From contig CACPEZ010000001.1 in the NCBI GenBank assembly GCA_902633125.1, forward strand, positions 1 to 64,000: a DNA stretch of 64,000 nucleotides, in the 5' to 3' direction. Positions within the stretch are counted from its first letter, which is position 1, and every line of letters starts with the position of its first letter. The translations under genes and the position numbers were made by a program. Shown here piece after piece: positions 57,929 through 64,000 of this stretch. The notes beneath the pieces were generated by a model that was not told the origin of the DNA, did no database searches, and worked only from the letters and a program-made list of their open reading frames with translations. The stretch is from an uncultured Pelagibacteraceae bacterium (GTDB taxonomy: Bacteria > Pseudomonadota > Alphaproteobacteria > Pelagibacterales > Pelagibacteraceae).

Positions 57929-58375
57929 ATGACAAGTAAGGATCTATCAATTTTCAACTCACTTCGGCCTTTCTCAATTGGTTTTGACGATATGTTTGAC
58001 CAATTCGAAAGTATGTTGGGCAATGGTGGTTTAAGTATGCAATCAAACTACCCGCCTTACAACATAAGAAGAACTGGCAAAGATAACTACTCAATTGAAG
58101 TTGCTTTAGCTGGTTTTAACAAAAAAGATGTTGAGGTAGAGTTTGAAGATAATCTATTAACTGTAAGAACTAAACAAGTTGATAGAAGTGAAAACAAAAA
58201 CCAAGATGGAGAGATAATCCACAAAGGTATATCGCAAAGACATTTTGCGAGATCATTTACAATTGCTGATGATGTAAAAGTGAATGGTGCAGAGTTAAAA
58301 GATGGTCTTTTAACAATTGCATGTGAAAGGATTATCCCGGAACATAAAAAAAAGAAACTTATTGAAATTAAATAA
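57929..58375 (+). CDS. Small heat-shock protein, Hsp20/IbpA family
   Basis: This 148-residue alpha-crystallin-type chaperone holds unfolding proteins. The N-terminus RPFSIGFDDMFDQFESML is typical of the IbpA-like alphaproteobacterial group, followed by the alpha-crystallin domain (NIRRTGKDNYSIEVALAGF and EVEFEDNLLTVRTKQ) and a final GLLTIACERIIPE block. It is expressed from an RpoH-like promoter with the ROSE-like leader. A strong AGGAGG site lies at 57918-57923. A stable hairpin follows the stop. Confidence 0.95.
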   Translation: MTSKDLSIFNSLRPFSIGFDDMFDQFESMLGNGGLSMQSNYPPYNIRRTGKDNYSIEVALAGFNKKDVEVEFEDNLLTVRTKQVDRSENKNQDGEIIHKGISQRHFARSFTIADDVKVNGAELKDGLLTIACERIIPEHKKKKLIEIK

Positions 58376-58383
58376 GTACCTTG

Positions 58384-58406
58384 CTTGTGGGGCTAGTCCC
58401 CACAAG
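58384..58406 (+). terminator. GC-rich hairpin after hsp20
   Basis: CTTGTGGGG (58384-58392) pairs with CCCCACAAG (58398-58406) around CTAGT, a very strong nine-base stem. No T run follows on the plus strand. It may protect the message end or block read-through into the convergent lipoprotein gene, whose stop lies two bases on. Confidence 0.6.
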
Positions 58407-58407
58407 G

Positions 58408-58740
58408 CTAAATACATCCACTAGAGCTAAATCCGATAATAATCCCTGATGCATTCACCTCAAATTTTCTTTCACAAGGAATTCCATATTTTTTTGTTTT
58501 GTAGATAAGCATTTCATTTCCAAGTTCATTGACAAAATCTTCTGAAGGTGAGCCTAATTCTAATCTCATCTCATTAACTTCTTTTCCAACGAATTGACCA
58601 AATTTTTCATTCTCTTTTTCAGCCACCTCATCAGATTTCTTTTTAATTGTTTGGCATCCAGTTAAAAAAATTATTGTTAATGTGATAAACAGAGCAATAA
58701 ATTTTTTTGATAAAGTATTATTTTTAAAAGCAATAATCAT
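58408..58740 (-). CDS. Small lipoprotein, BamE/SmpA-like
   Basis: The 110-residue protein has a lipoprotein signal region with a hydrophobic segment (about residues 13-27) ending in the lipobox LTGC at residue 29. The mature domain has VGKEVNEMRLELGSPSEDF, the small conserved helix-turn that resembles BamE/SmpA-type proteins, and a Cys pair, one in GIPCERKF and one at the C-terminus in SSSGCI, which could form a disulfide. It is probably an envelope lipoprotein; a role in outer-membrane assembly is possible only by family analogy. It is divergent from the ABC operon. Confidence 0.7.
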   Translation of the reverse strand: MIIAFKNNTLSKKFIALFITLTIIFLTGCQTIKKKSDEVAEKENEKFGQFVGKEVNEMRLELGSPSEDFVNELGNEMLIYKTKKYGIPCERKFEVNASGIIIGFSSSGCI

Positions 58741-58789
58741 TAATACATACCTAAAGTTGAATTATGTTAACAATTTGTTCAAAACTTTC

Positions 58790-58810
58790 ATTAAATTGTT
58801 TGAATTTAAT
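58790..58810. promoter_or_regulatory. Inverted repeat upstream of the BMP ABC operon
   Basis: ATTAAATT (58790-58797) and AATTTAAT (58803-58810) form a perfect eight-base inverted repeat with a GTTTG spacer, 69 bases before the ABC ATPase start. It could be an operator in the divergent region. The AT-rich composition makes chance plausible. Confidence 0.3.
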
Positions 58811-58878
58811 ACAAATTTGAAAAGATAGGAAATTTTAAAGATTATTGAGTTATTGATTTATTATATTAAAGAAATGTT

Positions 58879-60378
58879 ATGGCAACAGACTTAAGAATAT
58901 CAAATATATCAAAAATATATCCAGGGTGTATAGCTAATGATAACGTATCTCTTCAATTTAAAAGTGGAAAAATATATGCGCTATTAGGAGAGAACGGAGC
59001 TGGAAAATCTACATTAGTAAAAATTCTGTCTGGTGTAATAAGCCCAGATAATGGTGAGGTTCTTTTAAATGAAAAAAATTTAAAATTAAGCTCTCCACTC
59101 GATGCCAAAAAAAATAAAATTGGAATGGTTTTTCAGCATTTCAATTTATTTGAAACTTTATCAGTATTTGAAAACTTAAGTATAGATGCAACTGAAGATA
59201 ACAAAAGTTTAAGGTTAAGAATAAACGAAATATTAAAAAAATATAACTTTAGTATTGATCTTGATGTTCCCGTATTAAATTTATCAGCAGGGCAAAAGCA
59301 AAAAGTTGAGATTATAAGATGTCTTTTAAGAAGCCCTAAAGTTCTAATCATGGACGAGCCTACATCTGTTTTGACTGAGCAGGAAACAGAGGAATTATTT
59401 ATATCTTTAAAAAAATTCTGTGATGAAGGAATATTAATTATTTACATTACTCACAAGTTAAAAGAAGTTTTGTCTTTATGTGATGAGGTTGCTGTAATGC
59501 GAAAAGGTAAGGTTGTATCGGTTAGCCAAACACAAAATGAAAGAGTTGAAACTCTCGCAAATAAGATGGTTGGTCAAAAACTAGCGAAAATTAAGAAAAA
59601 AATTAATATTTCCAAAAATAAAGATGAAATATTTAAAGTAAAACATTTAAATTTTTATAGCGATGATCCTTTTGAAACAAATTTAGTTAATCTAAATTTT
59701 TCTGTAAAGAAAGGAGAATGCTTAGGTATAGCGGGTATTTCTGGCAATGGTCAAAACGAACTCTTTCAAATTTTGAGTGGGGAAATAATTACACCAGATA
59801 CATCAATCATTTTTCGAAATAAGGAAATTGCTAAATTAAATCCAAAGCAAAGACGGGAGTATTTAATGGCTTTTTCTCCTGAAGATAGAATATCTCAAGC
59901 GGCTGTACCTGAATTAAAAATATATGAAAATGTAGCTTTAAATAACTTTAAGTCATCAAATTTTTTTGAAAAAGGTTTGGTAAATGAAAAAAAAATTAAA
60001 GAGCATTCAAAGAAAATATTATCTGACTTCTCAGTAAATACAGACAATGTTGAATTAAAAAGTCAATTTCTATCGGGTGGAAATTTACAAAAACTTATTT
60101 TAGGGAGAGAGTTAATTACAGCTCCGGAATTATTAATTTGTTACAATCCAACATGGGGGCTCGATGTGGGTGCAATCAATTATATTCATGAAACACTTAT
60201 AAAAATTAACGATCAAGAAAAATCAACGATTTTAATTTCTACAGATACGGAGGAGTTATTAAAACTCAGTGATAGAATTGCAGTTATTTACAAAGGCAAG
60301 CTTTCAAAAATAATGCCTTCAGAGGAAGTCACTCCAGAAAAATTAGGAGTTCTAATGGGAGGAGGTTCCATTGATTAA
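58879..60378 (+). CDS. BMP-type ABC importer, double ATPase
   Basis: This 499-residue protein has two ATPase domains, as in the sugar/nucleoside importers. Domain 1 has Walker A GENGAGKST near residue 37, signature LSAGQKQKVE and Walker B VLIMDEPTS. Domain 2 is degenerate: its P-loop region reads GIAGISGNGQNELF, its signature LSGGNLQKLILGREL, and Walker B-like LLICYNPTWGLDVG. That asymmetry is typical of the YufO/RbsA class. Neighbours are two permeases and a BMP binding protein, so the likely substrate is a nucleoside or related compound. ATG 58879 fits the motif positions. Confidence 0.93.
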   Translation: MATDLRISNISKIYPGCIANDNVSLQFKSGKIYALLGENGAGKSTLVKILSGVISPDNGEVLLNEKNLKLSSPLDAKKNKIGMVFQHFNLFETLSVFENLSIDATEDNKSLRLRINEILKKYNFSIDLDVPVLNLSAGQKQKVEIIRCLLRSPKVLIMDEPTSVLTEQETEELFISLKKFCDEGILIIYITHKLKEVLSLCDEVAVMRKGKVVSVSQTQNERVETLANKMVGQKLAKIKKKINISKNKDEIFKVKHLNFYSDDPFETNLVNLNFSVKKGECLGIAGISGNGQNELFQILSGEIITPDTSIIFRNKEIAKLNPKQRREYLMAFSPEDRISQAAVPELKIYENVALNNFKSSNFFEKGLVNEKKIKEHSKKILSDFSVNTDNVELKSQFLSGGNLQKLILGRELITAPELLICYNPTWGLDVGAINYIHETLIKINDQEKSTILISTDTEELLKLSDRIAVIYKGKLSKIMPSEEVTPEKLGVLMGGGSID

Positions 60379-61450
60379 AATTGAAAAAAGAAATGATGTA
60401 CCAATGGCATTATATTTTTTTACTCCTTTTATTGCAATCATACTTACAATTTTAGGTGGTGGTATAATTTTTTATATTTTAGGTTTTAATCCAATAGAAG
60501 CGCTAAAGTTTTACTTTATAACTCCAATTTCAAATTTATATGGCCTCAGTGAATTGCTACTCAAAGCAACCCCCCTTTGCTTAATTGCTATTGGTTTATC
60601 ATTTTGTTTTAAAAGTAATAATTGGAATATTGGTGCAGAAGGACAATTAACTTTTGGTGCAATTGTAGGAGGAGGAGTTGCTCTTTTATTTTATAATCAA
60701 GAAGGTTTTTATATACTGCCTTTAGTTATACTTGCTGGAGCAATCGGGGGAATGATCTTTGCACTTATCCCAGCAATCCTTAAAACATATTTTAATACAA
60801 ACGAGATTTTAGTTAGTCTTATGTTGGTTTATGTATCAAAGCTACTCTTAGATTACTTAGTAGTTGGGCCATGGAGTAATCCTGAAGGTTTTAATTTTCC
60901 TGAAACAAGACAATTTAGTGACTCATCTAGAATGCCATTATTATTTGAGGGTTTGAGAATTCATGCTGGTATTTTTTTAGCTCTTGCAGCAGTTATGCTG
61001 AGTTGGTTTATTCTTTATAAAACCTATTTAGGCTTTCAGATTAAAGTATCTGGTCTAAGTTTAAAAACTGCTAAGTATGCTGGGTTTAAAGGAAAGACCA
61101 TGATTTTGGTTGTTTTTATGATTAGTGGTGCTTGTGCGGGATTAGCTGGAGTTGGTGAAATTACTGGGCCTATTGGACAACTGCATAGAATGGTATCCCC
61201 CGATTACGGTTTTACAGCAATTATTGTTGCGTTTTTAGGTCGTCTCAATCCTTTTGGCATAATTTTTGCATCTTTGGTTGTTGCATTGACATACCTCGGT
61301 GCTGAAACGGCTCAAATTTTTTTACAAATACCAAAATATACCGGCCAAGTCTTTCAGGGTATGATCCTATTTTTTTTACTCGCATCTGATTATTTGCTTT
61401 TTTTCAAAGTTAAAATTTTAAATTTAAAAAAAAATGAGCTTAGAAATTAG
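60371..61450 (+). CDS. BMP-type ABC importer permease 1
   Basis: The permease begins at TTG 60371; a strong GGGAGGAGG stretch at 60357-60365 sits at a normal distance and decides this start. The 359 residues have about ten hydrophobic segments and the YufP-like family patterns LLLKATPLCLIAIGLSFCFK and NIGAEGQLTFGAIVGGGVA near residues 61-100, plus LAGVGEITGPIGQLH near residue 255. It overlaps the ATPase gene by eight bases and permease 2 by 17 bases. The transported substrate is inferred to be nucleosides, as in characterised relatives. Confidence 0.93.
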   Translation: MIKIEKRNDVPMALYFFTPFIAIILTILGGGIIFYILGFNPIEALKFYFITPISNLYGLSELLLKATPLCLIAIGLSFCFKSNNWNIGAEGQLTFGAIVGGGVALLFYNQEGFYILPLVILAGAIGGMIFALIPAILKTYFNTNEILVSLMLVYVSKLLLDYLVVGPWSNPEGFNFPETRQFSDSSRMPLLFEGLRIHAGIFLALAAVMLSWFILYKTYLGFQIKVSGLSLKTAKYAGFKGKTMILVVFMISGACAGLAGVGEITGPIGQLHRMVSPDYGFTAIIVAFLGRLNPFGIIFASLVVALTYLGAETAQIFLQIPKYTGQVFQGMILFFLLASDYLLFFKVKILNLKKNELRN

Positions 61451-62366
61451 TTTTATAGGAATTCTAATAGGATCAATAATGGCTTCATCAGTGCCATTAA
61501 TACTTGCGGCTTCAGGTGAATTAATTACTGAAAGATCGGGAGTTTTAAATTTAGGTGTCGAAGGAATGATGATAATCGGAGCAATATCTGGTTTTGCTTT
61601 AATGGTAATAACAGACAACCTTTTTATAGCAATCGTAGGTTCTATGTTATCAGGAGTTATAATTTCACTAATCTTTGGATTTTTAACTCAATCTCTTCTT
61701 ACAAACCATGTTGCAACAGGTTTGGCATTAACTATTTTTGGCATTGGTTTATCCGCAATGTTAGGAAAAAATTTTGTTGGTATCCCTGGAAAAGAATTTC
61801 CAATTTTATTTTCAAGTTTAAGAGAAAGTATTCCGTTTTTTGGTCCAATATTATTTGGGCACTCTATAATCTTATATTTTGCTTTTACTTTACCATTTTT
61901 AACTAATTATTTTTTGAAAAAAACTAAATTAGGTTTAGTTGTTAGAGCTGTTGGTGATTCGCCTGTTTCAGCATCTAATCAAGGTATAAATGTTATTCTA
62001 GTTAGATACTGCTGTATACTTTATGGAGGAGCTATGTGTGGCTTAGCAGGTGCATATCTATCTTTAATATACACTCCACAGTGGATTGAAAATATGACAG
62101 CTGGAAGAGGATGGATAGCTTTAGCTTTGGTTGTATTTGCAACCTGGAGTCCTATAAAAGTTTTAATTGGTGCTTTAATTTTTGGTGGTATTACAATTCT
62201 ACAATTACATATGCAAGCAATTGGGTTTAGAATACCAGTTCAATTTTTAAGTGCATTACCTTATCTAATGACAATAATAGTTTTAGTTGTAATCTCTCGT
62301 GACAGTAGAAAAATAAAACTGAATACTCCAACCTCCTTAGGAAGAATATTCTATAAGGAAAAGTAA
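61434..62366 (+). CDS. BMP-type ABC importer permease 2
   Basis: This 310-residue integral membrane protein is the second permease of the importer, with about eight to ten hydrophobic segments. Family patterns are ELITERSGVLNLGVEGMM near residue 23 and RAVGDSPVSASNQGINVILV near residue 177, as in YufQ-like permeases. The start ATG lies inside the end of permease 1. The stop is followed by 88 bases that include a T run before the binding protein gene. Confidence 0.93.
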   Translation: MSLEISFIGILIGSIMASSVPLILAASGELITERSGVLNLGVEGMMIIGAISGFALMVITDNLFIAIVGSMLSGVIISLIFGFLTQSLLTNHVATGLALTIFGIGLSAMLGKNFVGIPGKEFPILFSSLRESIPFFGPILFGHSIILYFAFTLPFLTNYFLKKTKLGLVVRAVGDSPVSASNQGINVILVRYCCILYGGAMCGLAGAYLSLIYTPQWIENMTAGRGWIALALVVFATWSPIKVLIGALIFGGITILQLHMQAIGFRIPVQFLSALPYLMTIIVLVVISRDSRKIKLNTPTSLGRIFYKEK

Positions 62367-62454
62367 TGTTAGCTATTCGAAAATAATTATTTTTTTTTTT
62401 TGAATTTTGATTAACTTAAAGCTTCACAAAAAAAATTTAGAGGGGAAATTCAAA

Positions 62455-63519
62455 ATGTATAAAAACTTTTTTAGATATTTAATTTCTGCAATTTTTCTAC
62501 TTGGGTTTAGTGTAAACTCAAATGCGGATTTTAAAGTTGGTTTTGTCTATGTTGGTCCGACTGGTGACCATGGATGGACATTTCAACATCACGAAGGTAG
62601 AAACGCTGTAGAGGCAGCTGGAATAAAAACAACATTTGTTGAAAGTGTTCCAGAAGGTGCTGATGCAGAAAGAGTAATAAGACAACTGGCTCAATCTGGC
62701 CACGACTTAATTTTTACAACTAGTTTTGGATATATGGATCCAACTAACAAAGTTGCAAAAGATTTTCCAAACGTAAAATTTGAACACGCAACAGGTTATA
62801 AAAGAGAGCACTCAAATGTTTCTACTTATTCTGCACGATTTTACGAAGGAAGAACTCTTTTAGGCCATATTGCTGGAAAAATGACCAAAACTAACACGAT
62901 TGGCTATATTGCATCTTTTCCAATTCCTGAGGTAATAAGAGGAATTAACGCAATGACTCTTGCTGCACAAAAGGTCAATCCAAATATTAAAACTAAGATT
63001 GTATGGGTGTTTACTTGGTACGATCCAGGTAAAGAAGCTGAAGCAGCGCAAGCTTTAATTGATCAAGGTGCAGATGTAATTATGCAACATACAGATAGTA
63101 CAGCACCAGTTCAAACAGCGGAGAAAGCAGGTGTATGGTCATTTGGTCAAGCAAGTGACATGCAGAGATTTGCTCCTAAATCAATTTTGACTTCAATTAT
63201 AGATGATTGGGCACCATATTATGTTGAAAGAGCTATTGCTGCAAGAGACGGCAAATGGAATCAACAAGACACATGGCATGGATTAAAGGAAGGTATGGTA
63301 GCAATGGGACCATATAATTCTGCAATGGGTGCTGACTTAGTTAAAGAAGTAGAGCAGCTTCAAAAAGATTTAGCATCAGGAAAAGTTCATTCGTTCACAG
63401 GTCCTATATATGACCAAAAAGGTAATATATTAGTTGCAGAAGGGAAAGTTGCTGATGATGGAATGTTAGCTGGAATGAGTGTTTATGTAAAAGGTGTTGA
63501 AGGAGATATTCCAAAATAA
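62455..63519 (+). CDS. BMP family substrate-binding protein
   Basis: The periplasmic binding protein of the importer. I start it at ATG 62455, preceded by AGAGGGG at about 62440-62446, rather than at the TTG 62407, because it gives a clean signal peptide (LISAIFLLGFSVNSNA near residues 9-24). The mature part of about 330 residues has the Bmp/PnrA patterns KVGFVYVGPTGDHGWT near the N-terminus, GADAERVIRQLAQSGHDLIF and DVIMQHTDSTAPVQ. As the last gene it follows both permeases. Substrate-binding genes are often highly expressed, and this one has its own leader and a terminator behind it. Confidence 0.95.
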   Translation: MYKNFFRYLISAIFLLGFSVNSNADFKVGFVYVGPTGDHGWTFQHHEGRNAVEAAGIKTTFVESVPEGADAERVIRQLAQSGHDLIFTTSFGYMDPTNKVAKDFPNVKFEHATGYKREHSNVSTYSARFYEGRTLLGHIAGKMTKTNTIGYIASFPIPEVIRGINAMTLAAQKVNPNIKTKIVWVFTWYDPGKEAEAAQALIDQGADVIMQHTDSTAPVQTAEKAGVWSFGQASDMQRFAPKSILTSIIDDWAPYYVERAIAARDGKWNQQDTWHGLKEGMVAMGPYNSAMGADLVKEVEQLQKDLASGKVHSFTGPIYDQKGNILVAEGKVADDGMLAGMSVYVKGVEGDIPK

Positions 63520-63538
63520 TTTTTAAAAAAAAATTAAA

Positions 63539-63569
63539 AAGGCCAACTTATATAGTTGGCCTTTTTTTT
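63539..63569 (+). terminator. Terminator after the BMP importer operon
   Basis: GGCCAACT (63541-63548) pairs with AGTTGGCC (63554-63561) around TATAT, extended by A/T pairs at the base and followed by a run of eight T. It separates the operon from the convergent phosphoribosyltransferase. Preceding As give a weaker T run on the minus strand. Confidence 0.9.
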
Positions 63570-64000
63570 ATGAATGTTTTTTCTTTAAACCGTTAATATC
63601 TATTTCATCATAATATTCTGAAGGTTGAACTATCCATGGATCTCCATCTAGTAAAATTGGACAAAAATCTGGAGTAAAAGAAGAGGATTTTTTTTTCCAA
63701 AGACAAGCTGTTTTTATTTCTTGAATATGGTTTTTTACTGGAGCGTAATTTTTTAACCATTTAATACTTTCATTTAATGTAAGTCCAGTATCGGATAAAT
63801 CATCAACTAATAAAACATTTTTAAAGTCTTCATTTTTAGCTATTGAGCTTATGTCTCTTGCAAAAATAAGTTCGCCCTGTTTATTTTCTACAGTTTCTCC
63901 AGAATAACTTTGAATAACAACATAAGCAGTGGGCAATTTAAATATTCTTGATAGCATATCAATTATAGGTGCCGCACCCCTCATTATTCCGACTAAAACA
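63568..64000 (-). CDS. Purine-type phosphoribosyltransferase (5' partial)
   Basis: This is a type I phosphoribosyltransferase with the PRPP-binding motif VLLVDDLSDTGLTLNES near residue 57 of the visible part. The frame is open to the right edge, with upstream codons reading VLVGI before the internal Met at 63984, so the N-terminus is missing. The C-terminal WIVQPSEYYDE-like ending and the acidic FTPDFCPILLDGDPW segment match xanthine-guanine-type enzymes. Base preference (xanthine, guanine or hypoxanthine) is not determinable. It converges on the nucleoside-type importer, which suggests purine salvage. Confidence 0.85.
   Translation of the reverse strand, partial: VLVGIMRGAAPIIDMLSRIFKLPTAYVVIQSYSGETVENKQGELIFARDISSIAKNEDFKNVLLVDDLSDTGLTLNESIKWLKNYAPVKNHIQEIKTACLWKKKSSSFTPDFCPILLDGDPWIVQPSEYYDEIDINGLKKKHS

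Overview
This window looks like a stretch of chromosome from a SAR11 (Pelagibacter-like) marine alphaproteobacterium. The reasons are a very AT-rich base composition with A/T-biased codons, genes that abut or overlap by 1-14 bases, no gene-free gap longer than about 190 bases, and the gene content: carotenoid/retinal genes, an alphaproteobacterial cytochrome oxidase operon, and an isocitrate lyase beside an XRE/IrrE-type regulator. I see no tRNA or rRNA gene, insertion sequence, prophage or CRISPR array. The taxonomic assignment is inference from gene content and composition.

Layout. 1-4146: beta-carotene and retinal synthesis (crtI partial, crtB, crtY, blh) plus a tiny membrane ORF. 4139-6470: ispH, thrB, rnhA. 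6501-13864 (minus): peroxiredoxin, thrC, SURF1, ctaE, ctaG, a coxF-like mini-gene, ctaB, ctaD, ctaC, i.e. the aa3-type terminal oxidase and its assembly factors. 13924-17530: rsmE, a haloacid-dehalogenase-like HAD enzyme, a pirin, a quinone oxidoreductase and a DUF2721 protein. 17580-23200: ubiA followed by a lipid A/Kdo block (msbA, waaA, lpxK, lpxL). 23201-31697: purD, rsmD, pgi, a lipoprotein, lspA, ileS, ribF and a HAD phosphatase. 31765-33869: heat-shock promoter, groES, groEL, terminator. 33895-36094: a glucose/sorbosone-dehydrogenase-like protein, a folded intergenic RNA candidate and an FkbM methyltransferase.

36224-47420: typA, a 1053-residue repeat/coiled-coil secreted protein, membrane proteins of unknown role, pmbA/tldD, a DCC thiol protein and a TerB-DnaJ protein. 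47417-50951: aceA, a small unknown ORF, an intergenic array of GTAAA/TTTAC boxes, the divergent ScfR/RamB-like regulator and a TPR protein. 50948-57835: a Lys-rich coiled-coil protein, cfa, a DapA-family lyase/synthase, a GT9 glycosyltransferase, a membrane DnaJ protein and an S9 oligopeptidase. 57837-58406: an hsp20 gene with an RpoH-like promoter and a 5' UTR that folds like a ROSE RNA thermometer. 58408-64000: a small lipoprotein, a four-gene BMP-type ABC importer and a partial purine-type phosphoribosyltransferase.

How it works together. Light-related retinal supply (crt/blh) sits next to IspH, which makes the isoprenoid precursors. The oxidase cluster supplies respiration, and the isocitrate lyase module suggests regulated use of C2 compounds. 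The importer and phosphoribosyltransferase suggest nucleoside or base scavenging. The most interesting non-coding signals are the hsp20 ROSE-like leader, the box array between aceA and its probable regulator, and the structured intergenic region at 35194-35349.
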